From Bacillus suaedaesalsae (GTDB taxonomy: Bacteria > Bacillota > Bacilli > Bacillales > SA4): DNA of 64,000 nucleotides. The notes below the pieces were generated by a model that did not search any database, was not told the origin of the DNA, and saw only the letters and a program-made list of their open reading frames with translations. Shown piece by piece: positions 22,319-31,014 of this stretch. The stretch spans positions 1 to 64,000 of the forward strand of contig NZ_JAFELM010000012.1 of the NCBI RefSeq assembly GCF_016890225.1. The letters run 5' to 3'. Within the stretch, counting starts at the first letter, position 1. The number at the start of each line of letters is the position of its first letter. A program made the translations under genes and the position numbers.

Positions 22319-23314
22319 TTACTCTGAAATTACACTCTCTGCAATGTCAGTGTTTACGAGAATGCCATGCTCAACATCTGTAGGAAGCTCGCCCGCATCA
22401 TCCATAATTGTTTGAAGGTTATTCCATTCTTCTTCATCTAAAATTGGGTCTGTAGCAAATGAGCCCTGCTCTTTATAACGTTCGACTACTGTTTCTATTA
22501 AGTCAATCGGAGTATCTTCAAAATATGGTGCAATAGACTCTGCAACTTCCTTAGCAGAATGCGTTTCTACCCATTTCTGAGCCTTATAAATGGCTCTAGT
22601 AAACTTTTCTACAACCTCTTTATTTTCTTTTATATAGCTTTCTTTCGTCATAAACGTTGTATATGGTACATGACCAGACTCCTTGCCGAATGAAGCGACA
22701 ATATGACCTTTTCCTTCTTGTTCGAAAATGCTGGCCGTTGGTTCAAACAATTGAACATAGTCTCCAGTACCTGAGGCAAAGGCATTTGCAATGTTGGCAA
22801 ATTCAATGTTTTGAATAAGCTCTAAATCTGTTTGAGGATCAACTCCGTGCTTATTCAACACGAATTCCCCAACCATCTGAGGCATTCCACCCTTTCGTTG
22901 ACCTAAAAATGTGCTACCTTTTAATTGATCCCATGAGAAGTTTTCCACTTTTTCACGGGAGACAAGGAAGGTTCCGTCAGTCTGTGTCAGCTGAGCAAAG
23001 TTAATCACTGGATCTGTAGCACCTTGAGCATACACGTAAATGGAAGTTTCAGACCCTACTAAAGCAATGTCAATCCCGTCGGATAAAAGAGCCGTCATTG
23101 TTTTATCTCCACCGAACGTACCTTGTAGGTCAATTTCAAGCCCTTCTTCTTCAAAAAATCCTTCAGATAGGGCAACATATTGTGGAGCATAAAAAATAGA
23201 ATGCGTTACTTCACCAACACGAACCTTTTGTACCTCACTTTTTCCACAAGCAGCTAATGAAAAAATGAGGATAAATGTAGCGAACAGGACAATGGAGCTT
23301 TTTATAAGACGCAT
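22319..23314 (-). CDS. ytlA: ABC transporter substrate-binding lipoprotein YtlA
   Basis: A 331-residue protein with a lipoprotein signal peptide ending FSLAAC, whose Cys is lipidated and anchored to the outer face of the membrane. The mature part has the NMT1/SsuA-like periplasmic-binding fold: VRVGEVTHSIFYAPQYVALS, EGFFEEEGLEIDL, then DIALVGSETSIYVYAQGA. ATG 23314 is correctly spaced from AGGAGG; the ATG two codons upstream is too close. It is the first gene of a ytlA-ytlC-ytlD operon. I see no thiamin or other riboswitch upstream. Confidence 0.92.
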   Translation of the reverse strand: MRLIKSSIVLFATFILIFSLAACGKSEVQKVRVGEVTHSIFYAPQYVALSEGFFEEEGLEIDLQGTFGGDKTMTALLSDGIDIALVGSETSIYVYAQGATDPVINFAQLTQTDGTFLVSREKVENFSWDQLKGSTFLGQRKGGMPQMVGEFVLNKHGVDPQTDLELIQNIEFANIANAFASGTGDYVQLFEPTASIFEQEGKGHIVASFGKESGHVPYTTFMTKESYIKENKEVVEKFTRAIYKAQKWVETHSAKEVAESIAPYFEDTPIDLIETVVERYKEQGSFATDPILDEEEWNNLQTIMDDAGELPTDVEHGILVNTDIAESVISE

Positions 23315-23439
23315 GAGCATGCGACCTCCTTATGCATAATGTAAGTATTTTGATACGATACAATATGTCAGAAAGAAAAATGTGTGAATGCCTATATAAA
23401 AAATACAAACGAATATAAAGGTAACGGAGGAATTTCACA

Positions 23440-24222
23440 ATGAATGATGGTAATATTTTGGAGAAGCAACGCTTTCCTTCTCCAAATCCTCGAATTGAAT
23501 TACATATTGTGACGTATATTTGTCAGGGGTTAAAGATAAAAGGACTATTAGCAGAGCCTAAAGGAGAAGGGAAGTATGACGGGTTTCTATATTTGCGTGG
23601 TGGCATAAAAAATGTAGGTAAAGTAAGAGTAGGGAGAATTGTACAGTTTGCTTCGCAAGGCTTTGTAGTGATGGCACCTTTTTACAGAGGAAATCAAGGT
23701 GGGGAAGGGAACGAAGACTTTGCAGGAGAAGACCGTTATGACGCAATATGCGCCTTATCCATATTGAGAAATCATTCGAAGGTGAATACTGACCGAATTC
23801 ATGTTTTTGGTTTTTCTCGAGGTGGAGTAATGGCTCTATTTACAGGAATACTAGATTCTGATGTAAAGTCAGTCGTATGCTGGAGTGGTGTTTCGGATAT
23901 GACGTTAACGTATTTCGAACGTCTAGATATGCGACGAATGATGAAACGTGTTATTGGCGGAACACCAAATAAAGTTCCTGATGAGTATAGATGGAGAACG
24001 CCTTTATACTCTTTGGAGAAAATGAAAGCTCCAGTATTAATCATACATGGAAAAAGCGATACAAATGTCGATATAGAGCATTCGTACCGTTTAGAAAAAA
24101 GATTAAAAGAACTGAATCACCCTGTTGAATCATGGTACTTTGACAACTTTACGCATTATTTTCCACCACAGACGAATCGCAAAGTAGTGCAGGATTTATC
24201 GCAGTGGATGCAGAATCAGTAA
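23440..24222 (+). CDS. ytmA: alpha/beta-hydrolase YtmA (prolyl oligopeptidase-like)
   Basis: A 260-residue alpha/beta-hydrolase. The nucleophile elbow is GFSRGG (Ser about 128). The acid lies in HGKSDTNVDIEHSYRLEKRL and the His in FDNFTHYFPP near the end, completing a catalytic triad. The fold and the DRYDAICALSIL segment before the elbow match YtmA of B. subtilis, an S9-like hydrolase of unknown substrate. No signal peptide. It is followed 28 nt later by ytmB, as in B. subtilis. Confidence 0.9.
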   Translation: MNDGNILEKQRFPSPNPRIELHIVTYICQGLKIKGLLAEPKGEGKYDGFLYLRGGIKNVGKVRVGRIVQFASQGFVVMAPFYRGNQGGEGNEDFAGEDRYDAICALSILRNHSKVNTDRIHVFGFSRGGVMALFTGILDSDVKSVVCWSGVSDMTLTYFERLDMRRMMKRVIGGTPNKVPDEYRWRTPLYSLEKMKAPVLIIHGKSDTNVDIEHSYRLEKRLKELNHPVESWYFDNFTHYFPPQTNRKVVQDLSQWMQNQ

Positions 24223-24250
24223 GTAAAAAGATAAATGGAGGATGACAGAA

Positions 24251-24493
24251 ATGGGTATGCCTTTAGAGTTAAATACAATGATCGTAACAAAGGGAAACGA
24301 AGTAAGAGAGCAGGATAATACATTTTCATTGGCAAAAGACGGGTATCGCTTGTATCCGATCGATATTCCTTTAGAAGTGAGAAAAACGAAGGAATCTGAA
24401 ACAACAGGAACAGCGGTAATCAAAAAAGTAGAGATGAGTAATCAGAAGACTGTGTTAACCTATGAACTTGTTGCGTTGAATTCAACGAATTAG
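24251..24493 (+). CDS. ytmB: YtmB (DUF2584) conserved protein
   Basis: An 80-residue protein from ATG 24251, 9 nt after GGAGG. The in-frame ATG at 24242 touches the ribosome-binding site and is unlikely. Length and sequence (MGMPLELNTMIVTKGNEVRE at the start, then GYRLYPIDIPLEVRKT) agree with YtmB. The family is predicted to form a small beta-barrel and has no known function. It ends the ytmA-ytmB unit. Confidence 0.9.
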   Translation: MGMPLELNTMIVTKGNEVREQDNTFSLAKDGYRLYPIDIPLEVRKTKESETTGTAVIKKVEMSNQKTVLTYELVALNSTN

Positions 24494-24500
24494 ACAAAGA

Positions 24501-24528
24501 AAAAGAGCCTATAAAAGGCTCTTTTGTT
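24501..24528. terminator. bidirectional terminator between ytmB and pckA
   Basis: AAAAGAGCCT (24501-24510) and AGGCTCTTTT (24516-24525) pair perfectly and work on both strands. Confidence 0.88.
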
Positions 24529-24530
24529 AG

Positions 24531-26120
24531 TTATTCGTTAATTGGTCCACCAAGATTTACGATTACTTCAGAAACGTTGGAGAACTTCTTGAAGTTTTCC
24601 TTGAATTTATTAGCCAGCTCAACTGCTTTAGCAGTATATGCTTCTTTGTCATTCCAAGTAAGATCAGGGCGTAATACTTCATCAGGTACACCAGGAACGT
24701 GCATTGGAATATCAAGTCCAAAGATTTCATCTTTAATTGTTTCAACGTTGTTTAGTTCGCCTTCAAGAGCGGCTTGAACCATGGAACGAGTGTAGCTTAG
24801 CTTCATACGGCTTCCAACACCGTATTCTCCACCAGTCCAACCAGTGTTTACTAAGAATACTTGTACACGGTGTTCCGCAATTTTCTTACCTAACATTTCA
24901 GCATACACTGTTGCAGGTAATGGTAAGAATGGGGAACCGAAGCATGTTGAGAATGTAGCTTGAGGTGAAGTAATTCCACGTTCAGTTCCAGCTAGTTTAC
25001 TTGTATACCCACTTAAGAAGTGGTACATTGCTTGTTCTTTCGTTAGCTTGCTGATTGGAGGTAATACACCAAACGCATCAGCCGTTAAAAAAATAATTGT
25101 ATTTGGGTGTCCTGCAATACTTGGCATTACAATGTTATCAATATTTGTAATTGGGTATGCAGCACGTGTATTTTCTGTTAAGGATGTATCCGCATAATCA
25201 GGAACTCGAGTGTCAGCGTTTAACACAACATTTTCTAATACGCTTCCAAAACGAATCGCATCAAAGATTTGTGGTTCTTTCTCTCTAGTTAGGTCAGCTG
25301 TTTTCGCATAGCAACCGCCTTCAATATTAAACACACCAGAGTTTGACCAGCCATGCTCATCATCACCAATTAAACGGCGGTGTGGATCTGCTGATAATGT
25401 AGTTTTTCCTGTACCAGAAAGTCCGAAGAATAACGCAACATCACCTTCAAGTCCAACGTTAGCTGAACAGTGCATCGGCAAAATATCTGCTTCTGGAAGT
25501 AAGTAGTTCATTACAGAGAAAATAGATTTCTTAATCTCACCTGCATATTCAGTTCCACCAATTAACACAACTTTGCGTTCAAATGATATAATAATGAATG
25601 TTTCAGAGTTTGTACCATCCACAGCAGGATCTGCTTTGAAGTTTGGAGCAGAAATAACTGTAAATTGTGCATCATGAGTATCAAGATCACTTTCTTCTGG
25701 ACGAATAAATAATTGATGAGAAAATAAATTGTGCCATGCATACTCATTAATTACTTGAATCGGTAAACGATGCTTGTCATCTGCACCAGCAAATCCTTTA
25801 AATACGAAGATCTCATTCTGACCTTTTAAATATGTTAATACCTTATTATATAAACGATCAAAAGCTTCAGAAGAGATAGGCTGGTTAATAGAACCCCATG
25901 CAACCTTGTCTTTTACTGAAGACTCTTCAACAATAAATTTATCTTTTGGAGAACGACCTGTATACTTACCTGTAGTTGCACGAACTGCCCCAGTTGAAGT
26001 TAGTTCACCTTCATTACGAGATAAAACCTTTTCAACAAGTTGTGGCACAGATAGATTCATGCAAACATTATTACCCTCTAAAAGCTCATTTAAGTTGACT
26101 GAAACATCAACAGAATTCAT
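24531..26120 (-). CDS. pckA: phosphoenolpyruvate carboxykinase (ATP)
   Basis: This 529-residue enzyme converts oxaloacetate and ATP to phosphoenolpyruvate and CO2, the first committed step of gluconeogenesis. Visible motifs are GRSPKDKF near residue 54, the kinase-1a loop [20 protein letters not shown], then the metal-binding DDEHGW, and [20 protein letters not shown] near the C-terminus. ATG 26120 is preferred to TTG 26126 by spacing from AGGCAGG. A CcpN-like operator overlaps the predicted -10 region, as expected for a glucose-repressed gluconeogenic gene. Confidence 0.97.
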   Translation of the reverse strand: MNSVDVSVNLNELLEGNNVCMNLSVPQLVEKVLSRNEGELTSTGAVRATTGKYTGRSPKDKFIVEESSVKDKVAWGSINQPISSEAFDRLYNKVLTYLKGQNEIFVFKGFAGADDKHRLPIQVINEYAWHNLFSHQLFIRPEESDLDTHDAQFTVISAPNFKADPAVDGTNSETFIIISFERKVVLIGGTEYAGEIKKSIFSVMNYLLPEADILPMHCSANVGLEGDVALFFGLSGTGKTTLSADPHRRLIGDDEHGWSNSGVFNIEGGCYAKTADLTREKEPQIFDAIRFGSVLENVVLNADTRVPDYADTSLTENTRAAYPITNIDNIVMPSIAGHPNTIIFLTADAFGVLPPISKLTKEQAMYHFLSGYTSKLAGTERGITSPQATFSTCFGSPFLPLPATVYAEMLGKKIAEHRVQVFLVNTGWTGGEYGVGSRMKLSYTRSMVQAALEGELNNVETIKDEIFGLDIPMHVPGVPDEVLRPDLTWNDKEAYTAKAVELANKFKENFKKFSNVSEVIVNLGGPINE

Positions 26121-26194
26121 CCTCAAAACCTGCCTTTTCCCATAATTTTTCTATTAATCTACATTTATTTGGAAAAAATGATTGCCCTTGAATT

Positions 26195-26222
26195 AGTATA
26201 ACATATTAAAACAAATAGTCTA
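26195..26222 (-). promoter_or_regulatory. pckA promoter with overlapping CcpN-like operator
   Basis: On the minus strand TAGACT (26217-26222), 16 nt, then TATACT (26195-26200). The sequence TATGTTATACT (26195-26205) fits the CcpN consensus TRTGHYATAYW at every position and covers the -10. CcpN represses pckA and gapB in B. subtilis. Confidence 0.55.
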
Positions 26223-26294
26223 TACTATTTTAAAATTATAGTACGCATGAATACATAAAATGTACCAGTCTTGACATAAATGTTCAATCAATAC

Positions 26295-26324
26295 GCACGA
26301 AATGGGCAGTAGCCTATTTCGTGC
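26295..26324. repeat. 13-bp stem hairpin upstream of metK leader
   Basis: GCACGAAATGGGC (26295-26307) and GCCTATTTCGTGC (26312-26324) pair around AGTA with one G-U. No gene ends here; pckA and metK diverge on either side. Confidence 0.6.
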
Positions 26325-26382
26325 GCTTTAACACTTTAAAGGGATGGGGGACAGGCCCCCACTCCTTTAAAGTGTTAAAGCG
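26324..26382. repeat. 19-bp perfect inverted repeat with GC-rich inner stem
   Basis: CGCTTTAACACTTTAAAGG (26324-26342) and its perfect complement (26364-26382) enclose a second stem GGGGG/CCCCC around ACAGG. A T-rich tail follows on the plus strand. It abuts the preceding hairpin and probably represents a dispersed palindromic element. Confidence 0.65.
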
Positions 26383-26415
26383 TTTATATATTTTTGTTTG
26401 GATGCGAATCTTTTG

Positions 26416-26445
26416 TTGACATGCTTCGACTTGGTGCGTTATGAT
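26416..26445 (+). promoter_or_regulatory. metK leader promoter
   Basis: TTGACA (26416-26421), 18 nt, then TATGAT (26440-26445), about 18 nt before the first riboswitch helix. Confidence 0.7.
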
Positions 26446-26462
26446 ATGAGCCGAACGGATAC

Positions 26463-26577
26463 TCTCTTATCCCGAGCCGGTGGAGGGAACAGGCCCTATG
26501 AAACCCAGCAACCATCATATAATATATGATAAGGTGCTAACCTGTTGCAAGGCATTGCCCTTGAACGATAAGAAGAG
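26463..26577 (+). ncRNA. SAM-I (S-box) riboswitch of metK
   Basis: The conserved S-box blocks are present in order: CTCTTATC closing strand, GAGCCGGTGGAGGGA, GGCCCTATGAAACCCAGCAA, the variable hairpin, AAGGTGCTAA, then GCAAGGC and the complementary GATAAGAAG that closes P1. SAM binding to this fold favours the downstream terminator and lowers metK expression. Confidence 0.97.
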
Positions 26578-26596
26578 CGGAAGGCTATGAACGTTG

Positions 26597-26624
26597 AAAC
26601 CTTTCCTCTAAGGAAAGGTTTTTC
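26597..26624 (+). terminator. S-box expression-platform terminator
   Basis: AAACCTTTCCT and AGGAAAGGTTT pair around CTA, followed by TTC. The 270 nt between this terminator and metK hold no gene that I can see. Confidence 0.9.
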
Positions 26625-26894
26625 TATGTCTATTTCTTGCTTTAAGCCTTCCAAATCAGAACAGGTAGGGATTACATATTAGTACAACTAGTATTTTACG
26701 AATTTTTGTCAATGCTAATACATAATGCCAAACCTTATTAATGAAACTTCTTTTTCAAAGAGACATGTTTTCTCATAAAATCATGGCTTATAAAGAATAA
26801 TAAGGGAATGAGTACCGTATCTAACTTGCCCGCATGAAGTAAGACTTTACTAAGCATACTTCAAGCAGTGATATAAAAGGAGGAACTTATCAAG

Positions 26895-28094
26895 ATGTCA
26901 AAAAAACGTCGCCTATTTACTTCTGAATCAGTTACAGAGGGGCATCCAGATAAAATCTGTGACCAAATCTCTGATTCCATCTTAGATGCGATTCTTGCAA
27001 AGGATCCAAACGCTCGTGTAGCGTGTGAAACTTCTGTTACAACTGGTTTAGTTCTAGTTGCCGGAGAAATCACAACTTCTACATATGTAGACATTCCAAA
27101 AACAGTTCGTGAAACAATCCGTGAAATCGGATATACACGTGCAAAGTACGGTTTCGATGCTGAAACTTGTGCAGTATTAACTTCAATTGATGAACAATCT
27201 GCTGATATCGCAATGGGTGTAGACCAAGCGTTAGAAGCACGTGAAGGCCAAATGTCAGATGCAGAAATCGAAGCAATCGGTGCAGGTGACCAAGGATTAA
27301 TGTTCGGATTCGCTTGTAATGAAACAAAGGAATTAATGCCTTTGCCGATTTCATTAGCTCACAAGCTCTCTCGTCGTTTAACAGAAGTTCGTAAAGAGGA
27401 AATTCTTCCTTACCTACGTCCTGACGGAAAAACGCAAGTAACAGTTGAGTATGATGAAAATGACAAGCCAGTTCGTATTGATACAATCGTTATCTCAACT
27501 CAGCATCACCCAGAAGTTGCAAACGAACAAATCCACAGAAACTTAAAAGAGCACGTGATTGATCCTGTAGTTCCAAAAGAACTAATTGATGAAAATACAA
27601 AGTATTTCATTAACCCAACAGGTCGTTTCGTTATCGGTGGACCTCAAGGGGACGCTGGATTAACGGGACGTAAGATTATCGTTGATACGTACGGTGGTTA
27701 TGCTCGTCACGGTGGTGGAGCATTCTCTGGTAAAGATGCTACTAAAGTTGACCGTTCTGCAGCATATGCAGCTCGTTATGTTGCGAAAAACATCGTAGCA
27801 GCTGGACTTGCTGATAAAGCAGAAGTTCAATTAGCGTATGCAATTGGTGTTGCAAGACCAGTTTCAATCTCAGTTGATACGTTCGGAACAGGTACTGTTT
27901 CTGAAGAAGTATTAGTTGATCTTGTTGAAAAGAACTTTGATCTTCGTCCGGCTGGAATCATTAAGATGCTTGACCTTCGTCGTCCGATCTATAAGCAAAC
28001 TGCTGCTTATGGTCACTTCGGTCGTTCTGATCTTGATCTTCCGTGGGAACGCACTGACAAAGCTGCTGCACTTAAAGAGCAAGCGGGTAAATAA
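26895..28094 (+). CDS. metK: S-adenosylmethionine synthetase
   Basis: This 399-residue enzyme makes SAM from methionine and ATP. The signature [12 protein letters not shown] (about residues 126-137) and the second signature GGGAFSGKD (about 276-284) are intact, as are [12 protein letters not shown] near residue 16 and the [13 protein letters not shown] strand. AAAGGAGG precedes the ATG by 10 nt. Expression is controlled by the SAM-I riboswitch upstream, which gives feedback by the product. In B. subtilis asnB follows metK; it is missing here. Confidence 0.98.
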   Translation: MSKKRRLFTSESVTEGHPDKICDQISDSILDAILAKDPNARVACETSVTTGLVLVAGEITTSTYVDIPKTVRETIREIGYTRAKYGFDAETCAVLTSIDEQSADIAMGVDQALEAREGQMSDAEIEAIGAGDQGLMFGFACNETKELMPLPISLAHKLSRRLTEVRKEEILPYLRPDGKTQVTVEYDENDKPVRIDTIVISTQHHPEVANEQIHRNLKEHVIDPVVPKELIDENTKYFINPTGRFVIGGPQGDAGLTGRKIIVDTYGGYARHGGGAFSGKDATKVDRSAAYAARYVAKNIVAAGLADKAEVQLAYAIGVARPVSISVDTFGTGTVSEEVLVDLVEKNFDLRPAGIIKMLDLRRPIYKQTAAYGHFGRSDLDLPWERTDKAAALKEQAGK

Positions 28095-28101
28095 TAAATT
28101 T

Positions 28102-28133
28102 AACGCTCAGGGATAGTACCCCTGAGCGTTTTC
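28102..28133. terminator. bidirectional terminator after metK
   Basis: AACGCTCAGGG (28102-28112) and CCCTGAGCGTT (28120-28130) pair perfectly, followed by TTT. Confidence 0.88.
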
Positions 28134-28137
28134 ATGT

Positions 28138-28380
28138 TTAATTTTTCTTACTATTACGTTCATTTCCTCTTTTGAAATTCCCGGTGATCTTCGCCATTAT
28201 TAATTGTAATGCTTTCTCATCCTGTGCATTTTGAATTTTCTTTAAGAATTGTACTGCTTCTTTTCCTTTTAATACTTTCACTTGCTTTCCATAATAATCA
28301 ATAAATATCGTATTATTCTTATTTACCTGATAAGTGAAAGGAATTTCATCTAATCGTTTCCTTTTATCAATATTGTCCAT
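28138..28380 (-). CDS. hypothetical protein, 80 residues
   Basis: The frame from ATG 28380 reads MDNIDKRKRLDEIPFTYQVN and continues with a small beta-rich part (NTIFIDYYGKQVKVLKGKEA) and a basic, Asn/Lys-rich tail. A TTG start at 28398 is also in frame. GGACGGA is a possible ribosome-binding site. The basic tail and KOW-like strand pair would allow nucleic acid binding, but the family is not recognised. It occupies the place of asnB between metK and ytoA. Confidence 0.6.
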   Translation of the reverse strand: MDNIDKRKRLDEIPFTYQVNKNNTIFIDYYGKQVKVLKGKEAVQFLKKIQNAQDEKALQLIMAKITGNFKRGNERNSKKN

Positions 28381-28460
28381 GTATCCGTCCGATTTCAAAA
28401 AATAGACTACTTTTATAGACTACTTTTGTAACCTGTCCTCATATAATAAAATATGTAGCA

Positions 28461-28973
28461 TTATTTCTGAAGAGACTTATAATATTGCCCTTTTTCTACA
28501 TACTCTCTTCGAATACGTTCCATATCTTTAATATCTTCTTCATCTAATGTACGAACAACTTTAGCAGGTCTGCCAAACGCCAATGAATTCGGAGGTATTA
28601 CTTTTCCAGGGGGAACTAAACTTCCTGCACCGATAAACGCACCTTCACCAATTTCAGCACCATCTAATATAATCGATCCCATTCCAATCAACGCACCTTT
28701 TTTCACAATTGAACTATGTAAAATCACTTGGTGGCCAATCGTCACATCATCTTCGAGAACGAGATGTCGATTTGGGCTTTGGTGTAGAACACAATTGTCT
28801 TGAACATTAACACGTTCTCCGATGATTGTCTTAGAAACGTCTCCACGAATAACCGTATTAAACCAAACAGAGCTATATTCACCAATCTTGACATCCCCGG
28901 TAATTGTAACGTAATCTGCAATAAACGCCGTATCTGAAATGGTTGGCCAAATATCTTTATAAGGATAAATCAT
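28461..28973 (-). CDS. ytoA: gamma-carbonic-anhydrase-like hexapeptide-repeat protein YtoA
   Basis: A 170-residue left-handed beta-helix protein of the gamma-CA/PaaY/YrdA family. Hexapeptide repeats run from about residue 17 to 135 (VTITGDVKIGEYSSVWFNTV, then IRGDVSKTIIGERVNVQDNC), with the metal-binding histidines in VLHQSP, TIGHQVILHSS and neighbours. The family binds zinc or iron; enzyme activity of YtoA is not proven. ATG 28973 is chosen behind AAGGGG and gives the YtoA length; a longer frame begins at 29006. Confidence 0.9.
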   Translation of the reverse strand: MIYPYKDIWPTISDTAFIADYVTITGDVKIGEYSSVWFNTVIRGDVSKTIIGERVNVQDNCVLHQSPNRHLVLEDDVTIGHQVILHSSIVKKGALIGMGSIILDGAEIGEGAFIGAGSLVPPGKVIPPNSLAFGRPAKVVRTLDEEDIKDMERIRREYVEKGQYYKSLQK

Positions 28974-29052
28974 TGTATCATTCCCCTTTTTATTTTCTAG
29001 ATTCATTGTATCAAACGATAGAGAAATTTGTTAACACTTGGGAGGAGATAAC

Positions 29053-29853
29053 ATGTGGAAATGGGAAGCAGTAAACCCAAAAGCGGTAATTGTGATGGTT
29101 CACGGTGCTGCAGAGCATCACGGTCGCTACAAATGGTTAATTGAAAAGTGGAAAAAAGAAGGCTACCACGTTATTATGGGAGACTTACCTGGACAAGGGA
29201 ATATTAGTAAAAATGAACGAGGTCATATTGACCGATTTGACGTATATATTGAAGCTGTTGAAAGTTGGTACAAAGAAGCTTTAACGTATAACTTACCTGT
29301 CGTGCTATTAGGTCATAGTATGGGAGCTTTAACCGTCTTACGTACGATGCAAGAAAAGCAATTAGATGTTTCGAGTTTAGTACTTTCTTCACCATGTTTA
29401 GGAATCGCACAGACTACTTCTCCTTCACCGTTTTTAGATGCGGCGTCTAAAGTACTGAACGTTATTACTCCGACTCTAAGAATGGATACAGGCTTAACGC
29501 AAGAAATGGCAACGAGAAACGAGGAAGTACTTGAGTTTGATCGGAATGATCCATTGTATGTAAAAAAGGTTTCGATACGGTGGTTCCGTGAACTTATTCA
29601 TTCAATTGAATTAGCTTTTCAAAATATAAATAAGCTTCCAGACGTTCCTATGCTTTTTATGCAAGGAGGAAGTGATCAAATTGTAAATAAACATAAAGGA
29701 AAAGAATTTTTTGCCCAACTGAAATTATCAGATGTCACATATAAAGAGTGGCAAGAGCTCTATCATGAAATCTTTAATGAACCGGAAAGGGACGAAGTGT
29801 TTCAATATACAAAGCAATTTGTTGAATCCCATCTTCCAACTAATGTACAATAG
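29053..29853 (+). CDS. ytpA: YtpA, lysophospholipase-type alpha/beta-hydrolase
   Basis: A 266-residue alpha/beta-hydrolase with the nucleophile elbow GHSMGA (Ser about 92), HGAAEHHGRY for the oxyanion region, GGSDQIV for the acid and ELYHEIFNEPER for the His. It belongs to the monoacylglycerol lipase/lysophospholipase group. In B. subtilis YtpA is needed to make the phospholipid antibiotic bacilysocin. ATG 29053 lies behind GGGAGGAG. ytpB follows 33 nt later, so ytpA and ytpB form an operon as in B. subtilis. Confidence 0.92.
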   Translation: MWKWEAVNPKAVIVMVHGAAEHHGRYKWLIEKWKKEGYHVIMGDLPGQGNISKNERGHIDRFDVYIEAVESWYKEALTYNLPVVLLGHSMGALTVLRTMQEKQLDVSSLVLSSPCLGIAQTTSPSPFLDAASKVLNVITPTLRMDTGLTQEMATRNEEVLEFDRNDPLYVKKVSIRWFRELIHSIELAFQNINKLPDVPMLFMQGGSDQIVNKHKGKEFFAQLKLSDVTYKEWQELYHEIFNEPERDEVFQYTKQFVESHLPTNVQ

Positions 29854-29886
29854 GGAGCATTAGATAGGAAAAAGGAGTCGATCATT

Positions 29887-30972
29887 ATGGTACCTGCACA
29901 TCCTTTTAGTTTAATGTCCCGAGTGTACCGAGATGTTTTTCCGATTGTTCATAAAGAGCTTTCCTATTGGAAAAGTAGGGCGGAAGCAATTCCTAACGCT
30001 GAGTTAAGAACTCAAGCACTTGCTAGTATTACTACTAAGGCTTTTCACTGTGAAGGCGGCTCAATTCTTGGATTGCTGTCACTAGATAACCTTGAAAAAT
30101 GTATAAAATTTATCGTTGCGTATCAAACAATTAGTGACTATCTAGATAATTTATGCGATCGCAGTACTTCACTTGATCCAGTCGATTTTGAAGCACTGCA
30201 CGATTCAATGCCTAATGCATTGAGATTAGATGAAGTGGTCTCGCATGATTACTATCGTTTTCGAGAAGATCGTGATGACGGTGATTACTTAAAAGACTTA
30301 GTGCTTACATGCCAAAGTGTATTGAAGGAAGTGAATCATTATCCATTAATAATAGAAACGCTATTGGAATTAGCAGATTATTATTGTAAACTCCAAATTC
30401 ATAAGCATGTAAAAAAAGAAGAAAGAGTAGGAAGGCTTGAAAAATGGTTTTCTTCATATAAGCAATCTTTACCTAGTATGGAATGGTATGAGTTTTCGGC
30501 CTGTTCCGGCTCTACGCTTGGTATCTTTTGTCTTGTGGCTTATGCGTTTCATGAAAAAATGGATGAGACTCATGTGGAGAAAATTCGAAACAGTTATTTT
30601 CCATATATTCAAGGCTTACATATATTGCTCGATTACTTGATTGACCAAGACGAAGATTTAGAAGGCGGGGACTTAAATTTCTGTAGTTATTATCCAAATG
30701 AAAAAACGTTATTGGAGCGTTTATCACATTTTTTGAAAAAAGCAGACACGCATATTAAAGGCATCCCACATGAACGGTTTCATAAAATGATTAACCGTGG
30801 TTTATTAGGAGTTTATTTATCTGATGACAAAGTAAACGAACAACATACCATTCGAAAGCTAGCGAAAGAATTAATAAAACAAGGTGGTTCAATAAGCTAC
30901 TTCTTCTATTTAAATGGTCGAGCTTATCGAAAGTGGAAAAACTTAAATCCAAAAAAAGTAGTTGGTGCATAA
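29887..30972 (+). CDS. ytpB: tetraprenyl-beta-curcumene synthase YtpB
   Basis: A 361-residue all-helical terpene synthase of the large class IB type. In B. subtilis YtpB cyclises heptaprenyl diphosphate to the C35 product tetraprenyl-beta-curcumene, which a squalene-hopene-type cyclase can turn into sesquarterpenes. Family blocks visible are FHCEGGSILGLL, AYQTISDYLDNLCDRS (the aspartate-rich metal site, about residues 78-93), SCSGSTLGI-like ACSGSTLGIFCLVAYAF and LLDYLIDQDEDLEGGDLNF. GGAG precedes the ATG. Operon with ytpA; terminator downstream. Confidence 0.94.
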   Translation: MVPAHPFSLMSRVYRDVFPIVHKELSYWKSRAEAIPNAELRTQALASITTKAFHCEGGSILGLLSLDNLEKCIKFIVAYQTISDYLDNLCDRSTSLDPVDFEALHDSMPNALRLDEVVSHDYYRFREDRDDGDYLKDLVLTCQSVLKEVNHYPLIIETLLELADYYCKLQIHKHVKKEERVGRLEKWFSSYKQSLPSMEWYEFSACSGSTLGIFCLVAYAFHEKMDETHVEKIRNSYFPYIQGLHILLDYLIDQDEDLEGGDLNFCSYYPNEKTLLERLSHFLKKADTHIKGIPHERFHKMINRGLLGVYLSDDKVNEQHTIRKLAKELIKQGGSISYFFYLNGRAYRKWKNLNPKKVVGA

Positions 30973-30974
30973 TA

Positions 30975-31014
30975 AAAGGGACTCTGATCTTAATCAGTGT
31001 CCCTTTATCTTTTT
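30975..31014. terminator. bidirectional terminator between ytpB and ytqB
   Basis: AAAGGGACTCTGAT (30975-30988) and ATCAGTGTCCCTTT (30993-31006) pair with one mismatch, followed by ATCTTTTTT. It overlaps the ytqB stop. Confidence 0.8.

Noticed and set aside
22190-23440. Possible thiamin or other riboswitch in front of the ytlA-ytlC-ytlD transporter.
   Set aside because: No THI-box or other known riboswitch core sequence is visible between ytlA and ytmA.
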